Shown here piece after piece: positions 6,965-14,329 of a stretch of 17,716 nucleotides of DNA. Location of the stretch: positions 8,528-26,243 of the forward strand of contig DLOT01000039.1 in NCBI GenBank assembly GCA_002479715.1, in the 5' to 3' direction. The number at the start of each line of letters is the position of its first letter. The stretch's first letter is position 1. A program made the position numbers and the translations under genes. The notes beneath the pieces were generated by a model that worked only from the letters and a program-made list of their open reading frames with translations, did not search any database and had not been told where the DNA came from. The DNA is from Ruminococcus sp. UBA7477 (GTDB lineage Bacteria > Bacillota > Clostridia > Oscillospirales > Ruminococcaceae).

Positions 6965-7594
6965 ATGTATGATACATATGAAAAAATGAAAAATACGGTG
7001 GAGGTAAGCGGCTGTGCGAGAGAAGAATTTGAGCCTGATGTTATGCACCTAACCTTTATCGCTTCCGAAAAAGCCGAATCTTCCGCTCAGGCTATCAGAG
7101 CCGGGGGAGAAACTCTCGAGGAGTTTCTGAGAGATCTGACCGGTCTTGGGATCGATCCCTCAAAAATGAGGATGACCGACGAATCGGTCACGGAAGGATA
7201 TAACAGAGACGGAGCTTTTCATTTCAAAAAGAGGATCGAGCTTAGCCTTTCCCCCGATCTTGCGTTGCTTGAAAGCATAACTGAGCTTATCCCGAAAAGC
7301 GGAGGAATAGAATACAGCGTCAGGTTTGATTTGAGCGACATTGAAAGACGCGAAAACGAGGTGTTGGTAAATGCTGTAGAGGCTTCGCGCAGAAAAGCCG
7401 AGATCATTGCGTCGGCAGTCGGCAAGGAGATCGCTGAGTGCGGAAGCGTATGCTGCGACTGCGGTAACGGAGGAGCAGGTGTATACCGCTTGGCGGCAGC
7501 CCCGGCAGGAAACAGCGATTCGCTTTCAAGCCGGCTGGGCAAGGAGAAAATAACCGTTGAAAAATCCGTGACCGCAGTATGGATAATGAAATAA
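6965..7594 (+). CDS. SIMPL domain-containing protein (DUF541)
   Basis: The 209-residue protein is a SIMPL/DUF541 domain over nearly its full length: VEVSGCAREEFEPDVMHLTF at the start, the SAQAI..GGETLEEFLRDL helix, LGIDPSKMRMTDESVTEGY, then EASRRKAEIIASAVGKEIAECGSV and a C-terminal strand VTAVWIMK. The family forms oligomeric rings and is often periplasmic or surface-linked, but no signal peptide is visible here, so it is probably cytoplasmic. The ATG at 6965 lies ten bases after AAAGGA (6949-6954); the earlier ATG at 6956 touches that site and is less likely. The GH27 gene follows after 12 bases, so the two form an operon. Function is unknown. Confidence 0.85.
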   Translation: MYDTYEKMKNTVEVSGCAREEFEPDVMHLTFIASEKAESSAQAIRAGGETLEEFLRDLTGLGIDPSKMRMTDESVTEGYNRDGAFHFKKRIELSLSPDLALLESITELIPKSGGIEYSVRFDLSDIERRENEVLVNAVEASRRKAEIIASAVGKEIAECGSVCCDCGNGGAGVYRLAAAPAGNSDSLSSRLGKEKITVEKSVTAVWIMK

Positions 7595-7606
7595 GGAGAA
7601 GATATT

Positions 7607-8887
7607 ATGCTTGAAAAGAACAGAGAATTAGCAGTAACGCCCCCTATGGGCTGGAACAGCTGGGATTGCTACGGCGCGGGAGTGACCGAAGAGATCGTGC
7701 GGAAAAACGCCGAATATATGGCGAAACATCTCAAACAGTTCGGCTATGAGTATATAGTTGTCGATATCCAGTGGTATGAGCCGACGGCGGTAAACCATGA
7801 ATATCATGCATTTGCCGATCTGGAAACCGACGAATACGGCAGACTTGTTCCTGCCGTTAATAAGTTTCCCTCGTCGGCAGGAGGGAAGGGCTTTGCTCCT
7901 CTGGCGGAGTATATCCATTCGCTCGGCCTTAAATTCGGCATACATATAATGCGCGGAATACCCAGACAGACCGTTCACAGAAACATTAAGATCAAGGGAA
8001 CAGACATTTCCGCACGCGATATAGCCAAGACCGACAGCATTTGCGCTTGGAATACCGATATGTACGGCGTAGACCCCGAAAATCCGGGCGCAAAGGAGTG
8101 GTATCAAAGCGTCTTTGAGCTTTTCGCGTCGTGGGGAGTGGATTTTATAAAGTGCGATGATATAGCGCGCGAGCTTCCTAAGGAGGAGAGCGAGCTTGTT
8201 TTGCTCAGCGATGCGCTCAAATCCTGCGGCAGGGATATGGTTCTGAGCCTTTCTCCCGGACCTTCCATCCCGGAAAAGGCAGAGCTTTATCGGCAGACTG
8301 CCAATATGCAGCGGATAACAGATGATTTTTGGGATAAGTGGGAATTGCTTTATAATATGTTTGAGCGGTGTGACAAATGGAGCACTCTCGTGACAAGAGG
8401 AAACTGGGCGGACTGCGATATGCTTCCGATAGGCGCGATTTTGCAGGACTACGGCGAGGAGAATCGCACCAATTTCACCCATGACGAGCAGCGCACAATG
8501 ATGACTCTATGGTGTATGATGCGTTCGCCGGTTATTATGGGCGGCGATCTGACAAAAAACGATGACTTCACTCTTGATCTGCTGACAAACCGGGCAGTTC
8601 TCGAAATGCTCAGATGCTCCAGATTTGCGCATCAGCTCTTCAGACGCACGGTAGGAGATAATGAGATCATCGCATGGATAGCCGTTCGCTCGGAGGGCGG
8701 CGGTTATCTGGCTCTTTTCAATGCGGGAGAAAGCGCGGCTTCGGTTTCTCTGACTCTTTCCGAGTGTGAAATAGCCTCTGAGGTGGTGTCGCTTGTTGAA
8801 CTCTGGAGCGGCTGCGTGACCGACAATACCGATGTTATATCTGCCAAGATCGCTCCTCACGGCGTCGCAGCATTCAGGATCGATTGA
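7607..8887 (+). CDS. Alpha-galactosidase-like glycoside hydrolase, family GH27
   Basis: The 426-residue protein opens with the GH27 signature TPPMGWNSWDCYG and GYEYIVVDIQWYEP. The barrel ends its fourth strand in VDFIKCDDIA, where Asp184 is the expected nucleophile. RITDDFWDKW gives Arg236 and Asp240 as the RxxxD substrate/acid-base pair. RGNWADCDMLPIG and MRSPVIMGGDL are also family motifs, and a beta-sandwich of about 80 residues follows. There is no signal peptide, so it likely acts on galactosides after uptake. AAGGAG (about 7593-7598) overlaps the end of the SIMPL gene. GH27 also contains N-acetylgalactosaminidases and isomaltodextranases, so the exact sugar is not proven. No transporter or regulator is beside it. 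Confidence 0.9.
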   Translation: MLEKNRELAVTPPMGWNSWDCYGAGVTEEIVRKNAEYMAKHLKQFGYEYIVVDIQWYEPTAVNHEYHAFADLETDEYGRLVPAVNKFPSSAGGKGFAPLAEYIHSLGLKFGIHIMRGIPRQTVHRNIKIKGTDISARDIAKTDSICAWNTDMYGVDPENPGAKEWYQSVFELFASWGVDFIKCDDIARELPKEESELVLLSDALKSCGRDMVLSLSPGPSIPEKAELYRQTANMQRITDDFWDKWELLYNMFERCDKWSTLVTRGNWADCDMLPIGAILQDYGEENRTNFTHDEQRTMMTLWCMMRSPVIMGGDLTKNDDFTLDLLTNRAVLEMLRCSRFAHQLFRRTVGDNEIIAWIAVRSEGGGYLALFNAGESAASVSLTLSECEIASEVVSLVELWSGCVTDNTDVISAKIAPHGVAAFRID

Positions 8888-8889
8888 TA

Positions 8890-8912
8890 GCCGAAAAATC
8901 GGCGATTTTAAA
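8890..8912 (+). terminator. Weak terminator after GH27
   Basis: GCCGA/TCGGC with a four-A loop, followed by GATTTTAAAATT. Short stem and short T-run, so termination may be partial. Confidence 0.45.
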
Positions 8913-8928
8913 ATTGCGGACAGGTCGA

Positions 8929-8968
8929 TTAACATAGATTTAACAAAAGTGCGGCTGTAGATTTAACA
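8929..8968 (+). promoter_or_regulatory. PHO-box-like TTAACA repeats
   Basis: TTAACA occurs at 8929-8934, 8940-8945 and 8963-8968. The first two are exactly 11 bases apart and the third 23 bases further on. PhoP of Bacillus binds TTAACA-like hexamers repeated every 11 bases. The site sits just upstream of the -10 of a Na/Pi-cotransporter-family gene, so phosphate-starvation control is a reasonable inference. Confidence 0.65.
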
Positions 8969-8974
8969 TACCTG

Positions 8975-8983
8975 TGATATAAT
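8975..8983 (+). promoter_or_regulatory. Extended -10 of the Na/Pi cotransporter gene
   Basis: TGATATAAT is an extended -10 (TGnTATAAT) with no recognisable -35 (CTGTAG at 8955-8960). A poor -35 covered by TTAACA boxes is typical of activator-dependent promoters. Confidence 0.65.
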
Positions 8984-9029
8984 TGCTTTCGATGTATGAT
9001 AGGAAGCCTTGAAAGGACAGGTTAGATCT

Positions 9030-10787
9030 GTGGACTATATTTTTAATATCATAACACTTTTGGGCGGGCTGGCTTTTTTCCTTTTCGGAATGGACAGAAT
9101 GTCGTCCGGGCTTGAAAAAATGGCGGGCGGAAAGCTGGAGGGAATGCTGAAGAAGATGACCTCCAATCCGTTTAAGAGCATAATACTGGGCGCGGGCATC
9201 ACCGTTGCCATTCAGTCGTCTTCGGCGCTGACGGTCATGCTTGTCGGCCTTGTAAATTCGGGTATCATGAAGGTCGGGCAGACTATCTTTGTCATATTCG
9301 GCTCGAATATAGGAACGACCCTGACCGCATGGATCCTGTCGCTGACGGGTCTTGAAAGCGATGTCTTCTGGCTGAAAATGCTGAAGCCCGAGAATTTTGC
9401 GCCTGCTTTCGCGTTTGTCGGAATAATTCTGTATATGCTGTCAAAGAGCAGCAAAAAAAGAAGCATAGGCTCGATACTTGTCGGCTTTGCGATCTTGATG
9501 TACGGTATGACGCTGATGGCAAACTCGGTATCCCCGCTCGCCGAAACCGAGGCTTTTCAAGAGCTTTTGATCATGTTTGACAATCCTGTCATTGCGGTGG
9601 TTATCTCAACGCTGTTTACGGGAATAATTCAAAGCTCTGCCGCCGCTATCGGCATAGTTCAGGCGCTGGCGGTTACGGGCAATATAACCGTCGGAATGTC
9701 TATCCCGCTTGTTTTGGGACTTAATATAGGAACCTGTGCGACTGCTCTTATCTCCAGCATCGGCGTCAGCCGCAAGGCAAAAAAGGTCGCGGTCGTACAT
9801 ACCCTTATAAAAGTGATCGGTATGCTTGTGTTTATGATACCGATCTATACGGCAAACGCTATTTTCGATTTCTCGTCTTTTGATCGCTCGATCGACGCAG
9901 TAGGAATTGCTGCGATGCATACCGCCTTCAATATTATAAACACGGTTATACTGTGGCCGTTCCCGAAGACTATCGAAAGACTTGCAGACAGGATCATCAA
10001 GGAGAATATGGGTCATGACAAGCAGAGCTTTATTGATGAAAGGCTTCTGAATACCCCTTCGGTCGCTATTCACGAATGCTTTGCCAAAACCGCAGAGATG
10101 GCTCAGATCGCGCAGAACTCGATCGCGGCTGCAATGGAGCTTATAAAGAAATACGACAGCAGGCTTCATGAAAAGATCCTCTCAAACGAGGAGCAGCTCG
10201 ACAAGTTTGAGGATAAGCTTGGCACATATCTTGTCAAGGTTTCGAGCAAATCGCTTTCGGATTATGATTCTCATCAGGTCACGATGCAGCTCCATACAAT
10301 CAACGACTTTGAGAGAATCGGCGACCATGCTGTCAATTTGCTGAAATCCGCCGACGAGATGAACGATAAGGGAATCGGGTATTCGCCGGAGGCTGTCAGG
10401 GAGCTTTCAATCCTGACGGCGGCAATTTCCGAGATAATGGAGATCACGACGACGGCATTTATAAACGAGGACAGCGCGCTGGCTAAAAAGGTCGAGCCGC
10501 TCGAGCAGGTTATCGACAGGATCATTATGGATATTAAGGCCAAGCATATTGTCAGGCTTCAAAAGGGCGAATGCACTATAGAAATGGGCTTCATTCTCAA
10601 TGATATGCTGACCGATTTCGAGAGAGTTTCCGACCACTGCTCTAATGTTGCCGTTGCAATAATCGAGGTTCAGAACAACAGCTTTGCAACTCATAAATAT
10701 CTTGGCGGCATTAAGCTTTCGGATGAGAATTTTATTAGCGACTATGACAGCTTTATGAGTAAGTACACAGCGCAGATAACAAAATAA
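9030..10787 (+). CDS. Na/Pi-cotransporter family protein with C-terminal PhoU-like domain
   Basis: The 585-residue protein has two inverted Na/Pi cotransporter (PF02690-type) membrane repeats. Each has a QSS motif and a glycine signature: QSSSALTVM (from residue 62) with GSNIGTTLTA (91-100), and QSSAAAIGIV (201-210) with GLNIGTCATA (230-239). About eight to nine hydrophobic segments lie in residues 5-310. Residues ~340-575 are helical and PhoU-like, with two similar halves (DFERIGDHAVNLL and DFERVSDHCSNVA, the ExxRxxDH metal-binding motif). It probably imports phosphate, or links phosphate flux to the Pho response, at the inner membrane. The GTG at 9030 follows AAAGGA (9012-9017) at 12 bases; a TTG at 9009 in frame is less likely. 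The gene has its own promoter and terminator. Confidence 0.9.
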   Translation: MDYIFNIITLLGGLAFFLFGMDRMSSGLEKMAGGKLEGMLKKMTSNPFKSIILGAGITVAIQSSSALTVMLVGLVNSGIMKVGQTIFVIFGSNIGTTLTAWILSLTGLESDVFWLKMLKPENFAPAFAFVGIILYMLSKSSKKRSIGSILVGFAILMYGMTLMANSVSPLAETEAFQELLIMFDNPVIAVVISTLFTGIIQSSAAAIGIVQALAVTGNITVGMSIPLVLGLNIGTCATALISSIGVSRKAKKVAVVHTLIKVIGMLVFMIPIYTANAIFDFSSFDRSIDAVGIAAMHTAFNIINTVILWPFPKTIERLADRIIKENMGHDKQSFIDERLLNTPSVAIHECFAKTAEMAQIAQNSIAAAMELIKKYDSRLHEKILSNEEQLDKFEDKLGTYLVKVSSKSLSDYDSHQVTMQLHTINDFERIGDHAVNLLKSADEMNDKGIGYSPEAVRELSILTAAISEIMEITTTAFINEDSALAKKVEPLEQVIDRIIMDIKAKHIVRLQKGECTIEMGFILNDMLTDFERVSDHCSNVAVAIIEVQNNSFATHKYLGGIKLSDENFISDYDSFMSKYTAQITK

Positions 10788-10791
10788 CAAA

Positions 10792-10840
10792 AAAACAGGA
10801 AGAACGGTCGTGAAAAGCCGCACTTCCTGTTTTGCTTTTG
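10792..10840 (+). terminator. Terminator after the Na/Pi cotransporter gene
   Basis: AAAACAGGAAG (10792-10802) pairs exactly with CTTCCTGTTTT (10823-10833), then GCTTTTG. The A-run before the stem gives U-tracts on both strands, so it may also serve the convergent gene. Confidence 0.82.
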
Positions 10841-10870
10841 TTGAATAGTTGCCTGGTCTGCCGGGCAGTG

Positions 10871-11380
10871 TCAGGCAGAAAATAAATGTACAAATCTTAA
10901 CACAGCCCATATAATGCCGATCACCATAGCTATCAGTGAAATGCTGCGGGCTTTTTTGCCTGTCAATATGTCCTTATCAGATGACTGAGGATCATTTATG
11001 ACCGACTGCGCCGTGCAAAGCGCAATGATCGATATAATTATCATTGAGCTGAATATGATCGAAATTATAGACAGTATCAGCGATGTGTTCGCCTTTTTCG
11101 ACGTCTGACTCTGCGAACCCATAGGAGGTATTCCCGGTATGCCGCCTGCCATCGGGTAGACGGGCGGGGGGTTCTGAGGATTATAGGTGTTGTATGTATT
11201 CTGCGGAGGATATGCGTTTTGCGGAGGATAAGCGTTCTGAGGATTGTAGCTGCTTCGGGGAGCGTAGTTTGCTTCCTGAGGGGCGGCAGGCTCTTCGTCA
11301 ACCAGCGGCGAGCCGCAGTACTGACAGATAGTATCGCGCTTGTTTTCTATCGGAGCTCCGCAGTATGGACAGCTTTTCAT
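10871..11380 (-). CDS. Zinc-ribbon, Pro/Asn/Tyr-rich membrane protein
   Basis: The 169-residue protein begins with a zinc ribbon (Cys4, Cys7, Cys19, Cys22 in SCPYCGAPI...CQYCGSPL). Residues ~40-90 are a low-complexity linker with repeated YPPQNA units. Two hydrophobic helices follow, about 100-122 (LILSIISIIFSSMIIISIIAL) and 147-166. The zinc ribbon should face the cytoplasm. Many Firmicutes carry such zinc-ribbon plus DUF4190-like membrane proteins of unknown role. AGGAG precedes the ATG on the minus strand and a near-consensus promoter lies at 11431-11459. The gene is transcribed alone. No substrate or partner is evident. Confidence 0.82.
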   Translation of the reverse strand: MKSCPYCGAPIENKRDTICQYCGSPLVDEEPAAPQEANYAPRSSYNPQNAYPPQNAYPPQNTYNTYNPQNPPPVYPMAGGIPGIPPMGSQSQTSKKANTSLILSIISIIFSSMIIISIIALCTAQSVINDPQSSDKDILTGKKARSISLIAMVIGIIWAVLRFVHLFSA

Positions 11381-11430
11381 AAGATTTCTCCTTTCATTAT
11401 CCGACTATATATAATAGACGACTTGCGTTT

Positions 11431-11459
11431 ATTATAGCATATTTATTCGCGGATTTCAA
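11431..11459 (-). promoter_or_regulatory. Promoter of the zinc-ribbon membrane protein gene
   Basis: On the minus strand TTGAAA (11454-11459), 17 bases, TATAAT (11431-11436). Confidence 0.82.
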
Positions 11460-11601
11460 TAGCCGCATATGTAAATCCGAAAAGACCTGCCTTCGGGCGA
11501 TCCCGGCTGATGCAGTTAGTGAAAAGATAGTAATTGTGTACCTGCCGACGGCGATTTTGAAGGTCAAAATAATAAAATTGCCGAAAAATACGAGATAGGT
11601 C

Positions 11602-11630
11602 TTGACAAGCAGGGCGAAATAAGGTATAAT
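11602..11630 (+). promoter_or_regulatory. P1 promoter of the rpmG-secE-nusG-rplKA cluster
   Basis: TTGACA (11602-11607), 17 bases, TATAAT (11625-11630): a perfect consensus fit for a translation operon. Between this and the divergent promoter at 11459 (about 140 bases) only short hairpins and a partial direct repeat were seen. Confidence 0.9.
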
Positions 11631-11637
11631 AACTTTA

Positions 11638-11660
11638 CCTCTTTATGAGGTCTTATTTTT
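11638..11660 (+). terminator. Short hairpin plus U-tract at the start of the P1 transcript
   Basis: ACCTC/GAGGT with a TTTAT loop is followed by CTTATTTTTG. It begins within a base or two of the predicted P1 start, so it would sit at the very 5' end of the RNA. It may be an attenuator or merely a 5'-protecting stem. Confidence 0.4.
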
Positions 11661-11687
11661 GTGCCCGGATTTCGGGCGCCTTATAAT
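11659..11687 (+). promoter_or_regulatory. Possible second promoter P2
   Basis: TTGTGC (11659-11664), 17 bases, TATAAT (11682-11687), downstream of the hairpin. The -35 is only half consensus. Confidence 0.35.
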
Positions 11688-11792
11688 CCGAACAATTTAC
11701 CGTCGGAGTGCGGCGCGGTGCCGTACAGAGGGAGGCAGACAATTGTTCCGTTTGTTCTTGCGGAGCATAATTTTCGTCAGGAGGTGCCGAAT

Positions 11793-11942
11793 ATGAGAGT
11801 TAAGATTACCCTGGCCTGCACAGAGTGTAAGCAAAGAAATTACAACACGAAAAAGAACAAGAAGAATGACCCTGACAGACTTGAGATGAACAAATACTGC
11901 AAGTTCTGTAAGAAGCATACTCTTCACAAGGAAACCAAGTAG
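11793..11942 (+). CDS. rpmG: 50S ribosomal protein L33
   Basis: The 49-residue product [19 protein letters not shown]... ending HTLHKETK is a complete bacterial L33. Four cysteines (9, 12, 36, 39) in two CxxC pairs make it the zinc-binding form. AGGAGG (11779-11784) lies eight bases before the ATG. The frame could extend upstream to 11661, but that stretch is leader, not protein. It heads the cluster with secE, 15 bases downstream, and this rpmG-secE-nusG order is classic in Firmicutes. No tRNA-Trp, sometimes present here, was seen. Confidence 0.97.
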   Translation: MRVKITLACTECKQRNYNTKKNKKNDPDRLEMNKYCKFCKKHTLHKETK

Positions 11943-11957
11943 TGCGGAGGTATTGCG

Positions 11958-12197
11958 ATGGGAAAAAATGAAACAGCGAAGGCTTCAAAGTCCGAGCCGA
12001 AAAAGAAGGGCGGTATCCGCAAGTATTTTCGCGATCTGAAAAGCGAAATGAAAAAGGTTACCTGGCCCGACAGGAAGCAGGTCGTCAACAACACTACGGT
12101 AGTTCTGACGATGATGTGCATTACCGGGCTTTTCCTTGCGGGAGTCGATATAGGGCTTGGCTGGCTGGTAACTTTGTTTATCGGACTCGGCGCATAA
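11958..12197 (+). CDS. secE: Preprotein translocase subunit SecE
   Basis: The 79-residue product has a charged N-terminus, the family motif KKVTWPDRKQVVNNT at the membrane face, and one transmembrane helix (about residues 48-75: TTVVLTMMCITGLFLAGVDIG and on). It is the single-span SecE that stabilises SecY in the translocon. CGGAGG (11944-11949) lies before the ATG. It sits between rpmG and nusG as usual. The 65 bases before nusG contain a GCGGC/GCCGC hairpin without a T-run, so transcription should continue. Confidence 0.95.
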   Translation: MGKNETAKASKSEPKKKGGIRKYFRDLKSEMKKVTWPDRKQVVNNTTVVLTMMCITGLFLAGVDIGLGWLVTLFIGLGA

Positions 12198-12262
12198 AGC
12201 AAGGAGCAAAGAGCGGCATTTGCCGCAGTGATTATGCGACCTTTTGAGGAGGGAGAAAGAGA

Positions 12263-12787
12263 ATGGCAGAGCAGGCAAGATGGTATGTTATTCACACCTA
12301 TTCGGGCTATGAAAACAAGGTAGCCGAGAATATCAAAAAGGTTGTAGAGAACCGTAAGCTTCAGGATATTATCCCGGAGGTTATGGTGCCTCTCGAGGTT
12401 GTCACCGAGGTTAAGGATGACAAGACAAAAGAGGCGGAAAGAAAGCTGTTTCCCAGCTATGTGCTTGTTAAAATGGTCATGACGGACGAAACATGGTATA
12501 TCGTCCGCAACACAAGAGGCGTTACGGGGTTTGTAGGCCCCGGATCAAAGCCGATACCGCTGACCGACAAGGAAGTTGCGGCGCTCGGAGTTGATGCTCA
12601 CAGAGTCGAGGTCGGATGCGACTTCTCGGCAGGCGACGAGGTGGTTATCACAGGAGATAAGCTCCACGGCGTACATGGCACGGTCCAGAGCGTCAATACG
12701 GAGGAAAAGACCGCAGAGATCACGGTGTCGATGTTTGGCAGAGCAACGTCTGTAACGCTGCCCATGAACCAAATCGAAAAGGCATAG
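12263..12787 (+). CDS. nusG: Transcription termination/antitermination protein NusG
   Basis: The 174-residue product has the NGN domain (RWYVIHTYSGYENKVAENI at the start, KLFPSYVLVKMVM, WYIVRNTRGVTGFVG) and a C-terminal KOW domain (FSAGDEVVITGDKLHGVHGTV, roughly residues 120-150). NusG binds the RNA polymerase clamp and modulates pausing, termination and coupling to ribosomes. GAGGAGGGAG lies just before the ATG at 12263. Length and order are normal for the family. Confidence 0.97.
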   Translation: MAEQARWYVIHTYSGYENKVAENIKKVVENRKLQDIIPEVMVPLEVVTEVKDDKTKEAERKLFPSYVLVKMVMTDETWYIVRNTRGVTGFVGPGSKPIPLTDKEVAALGVDAHRVEVGCDFSAGDEVVITGDKLHGVHGTVQSVNTEEKTAEITVSMFGRATSVTLPMNQIEKA

Positions 12788-12813
12788 CGGAAAGCTTAAA
12801 ACGTAAGACTATT

Positions 12814-12835
12814 CCCGAAGCGAGAGGCCTTCGGG
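12814..12835 (+). promoter_or_regulatory. Hairpin in the nusG-rplK gap
   Basis: CCCGAAG (12814-12820) pairs exactly with CTTCGGG (12829-12835). It directly precedes the L1-site-like element and may be part of the same leader fold. Confidence 0.4.
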
Positions 12836-12837
12836 GA

Positions 12838-12870
12838 GTGGGAGAGCTTAAAAAAGCTCGCCTTTACCAC
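12838..12870 (+). promoter_or_regulatory. Candidate L1-binding leader of rplK
   Basis: GTGG (12838-12841) pairs with CCAC (12867-12870), and GAGCTT (12844-12849) pairs with AAGCTC (12854-12859). The asymmetric internal loop has GA on one side and GCCTTTA on the other. The GTGGGAG and TACCAC strands resemble the L1-binding helix 76/77 of 23S rRNA, as known for the L11 operon in other bacteria. This is inference from resemblance. Confidence 0.45.
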
Positions 12871-12890
12871 AAACAATGGAGGTGTGCATA

Positions 12891-13316
12891 ATGGCACAAA
12901 AAGTAGTAGGCTTGATCAAGCTTCAGATCCCCGCAGGAAAAGCAACTCCTGCACCGCCGGTTGGCCCTGCACTCGGTCAGCACGGTGTTAATATCATGGC
13001 GTTTACAAAGGATTTCAACGAGAGAACAAAGAACGATATGGGACTTATCATCCCTGTTGTTATAACGGTATATGCCGACCGTTCTTTCACATTTATCACA
13101 AAGACTCCTCCCGCAGCCGTACTTATAAAGAAGGCGTGCGGAATTGAAACGGCTTCCGGAACTCCCAACAAGACTAAGGTAGCCAAGATCACCAAGGAGC
13201 AGGTAAGAAAGATCGCAGAGCAGAAGATGCCTGACCTCAATGCAAGCTCTGTCGAATCGGCAATGAGCATGATCGCGGGAACGGCTCGCTCAATGGGCGT
13301 AGAGGTTGTTGACTAA
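12891..13316 (+). CDS. rplK: 50S ribosomal protein L11
   Basis: The 141-residue product has the full L11 sequence: [36 protein letters not shown], the proline-rich FITKTPPAA and the C-terminal rRNA-binding domain ([20 protein letters not shown]...[13 protein letters not shown]). L11 forms the GTPase-centre stalk base. Translation should begin at ATG 12891, six bases after GGAGGTG; the frame opens earlier (12876) but that start overlaps the ribosome binding site. Confidence 0.97.
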   Translation: MAQKVVGLIKLQIPAGKATPAPPVGPALGQHGVNIMAFTKDFNERTKNDMGLIIPVVITVYADRSFTFITKTPPAAVLIKKACGIETASGTPNKTKVAKITKEQVRKIAEQKMPDLNASSVESAMSMIAGTARSMGVEVVD

Positions 13317-13317
13317 C

Positions 13318-13392
13318 TTAACGGCTTATTAAGGTGGGAGGAACAAAGCTTCCGTTAACCGTTTTGCGACGCAGCATTGCGGTAGCACCACC
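13318..13392 (+). promoter_or_regulatory. Candidate second L1-binding site before rplA
   Basis: GGTGGGAGG (13333-13341) is very close to the 23S helix 76 strand that binds L1. GGTGG can pair with CCACC at 13388-13392, just before the rplA ribosome binding site. TTAACGG (13318-13324) also pairs exactly with CCGTTAA (13352-13358), giving an alternative fold. Feedback by L1 on its own gene is the likely reading. Confidence 0.45.
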
Positions 13393-13411
13393 AATGAGGA
13401 GGAAAATATTA

Positions 13412-14107
13412 ATGAAACACGGAAAGAATTATGTTGACGCCGCTAAGGTAGTCGACAGAACAAAGCTTTATGACGCATCGGAGGCTCTTGAGCTGGCTTG
13501 TCAGTGCGCTAAGGCAAAGTTTGATGAAACAGTAGAAGCGCATATCCGTTTGGGAGTTGACTCCCGTCACGCAGACCAGCAGGTAAGAGGCGCTGTTGTT
13601 CTTCCCAACGGAACAGGTAAGACTATCAGAGTCTGCGTTTTCTGCAAGGAAGATAAGTATGACGCTGCCAAGGAAGCCGGTGCTGATTACGTCGGCGGAA
13701 TGGATCTTGTTGATAAGATCATGAAGGAAAACTGGATGGACTTTGACGTTGTTGTTGCATCTCCCGACATGATGGGACTTGTAGGACGTCTTGGTAAGAT
13801 CCTCGGACCGCGCGGTCTTATGCCTAACCCCAAGGCAGGAACAGTTACCCCCGATGTTGCAAAGGCTGTTACAGAAGCTAAAGCAGGTAAGATCGAGTAC
13901 CGTCTTGACAAGACAAACATCATTCACTGCCCGATCGGCAAGACCTCGTTCGGCAAGGAAAAGCTTGAGGAGAACTTCAACACCCTTATGGACGCGATCG
14001 TTAAGGCTAAGCCTGCCGCCGCAAAGGGTCAGTATCTCAAGAGCGTTGTAGTTGCTTCTACAATGGGCGTTGGAATTAAGATCAGCACTTCCAAGTACGG
14101 AGTTTGA
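13412..14107 (+). CDS. rplA: 50S ribosomal protein L1
   Basis: The 231-residue product is a complete L1: [62 protein letters not shown], and the second-domain signature [22 protein letters not shown]1 binds the mobile stalk of 23S rRNA and often represses the L11 operon. AGGAGG (13397-13402) lies nine bases before the ATG. A GTG frame start further upstream runs through the regulatory leader and is not used. The normal next genes, rplJ and rplL, are absent; a terminator follows. Confidence 0.97.
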   Translation: MKHGKNYVDAAKVVDRTKLYDASEALELACQCAKAKFDETVEAHIRLGVDSRHADQQVRGAVVLPNGTGKTIRVCVFCKEDKYDAAKEAGADYVGGMDLVDKIMKENWMDFDVVVASPDMMGLVGRLGKILGPRGLMPNPKAGTVTPDVAKAVTEAKAGKIEYRLDKTNIIHCPIGKTSFGKEKLEENFNTLMDAIVKAKPAAAKGQYLKSVVVASTMGVGIKISTSKYGV

Positions 14108-14123
14108 TCTGTATTAATCTTGA

Positions 14124-14172
14124 AAGCCGGCCGCGTGTGCGCACCGTTTTACGGAGTGCAGCGCGGCTTTTT
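14124..14172 (+). terminator. Terminator after rplA
   Basis: AAGCCG (14124-14129) pairs with CGGCTT (14164-14169), closing an imperfect GC-rich stem, and TTTTT follows. It ends the ribosomal cluster. Confidence 0.85.
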
Positions 14173-14216
14173 GTTATATACTATGTATTTGATGTGCTAA
14201 AAGAAAAAGCCGAGGG

Positions 14217-14258
14217 GGTGCGGGTGTCCGTTGGACACCTCTGCGAAGCAGAAGCACC
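14217..14258 (+). ncRNA. Predicted compact three-way-junction RNA element
   Basis: GGTGC (14217-14221) pairs with GCACC (14254-14258) to close two perfect hairpins: GGTGTCC/GGACACC (14223-14229, 14233-14239; loop GTT) and TCTGC/GCAGA (14240-14244, 14248-14252; loop GAA). It lies in the leader region of the AT-rich membrane-protein gene. No known riboswitch class was recognised; it could also be a DNA-level repeat. Confidence 0.35.
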
Positions 14259-14329
14259 GACCGAGCCGACAGGCGAGAAAACGCCCTGCATATTGCTTTA
14301 CAAGCGCTCCGCAAGGGGTGAATTTTTGA

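Noticed and set aside
7628..8482. 284-codon minus-strand frame opposite GH27
   Set aside because: The plus-strand gene has clear GH27 motifs and a ribosome binding site; the minus frame is a mirror of it.
11661..11792. Upstream extension of rpmG
   Set aside because: L33 normally begins MRVK at 11793 with AGGAGG before it; the extension covers leader RNA signals.
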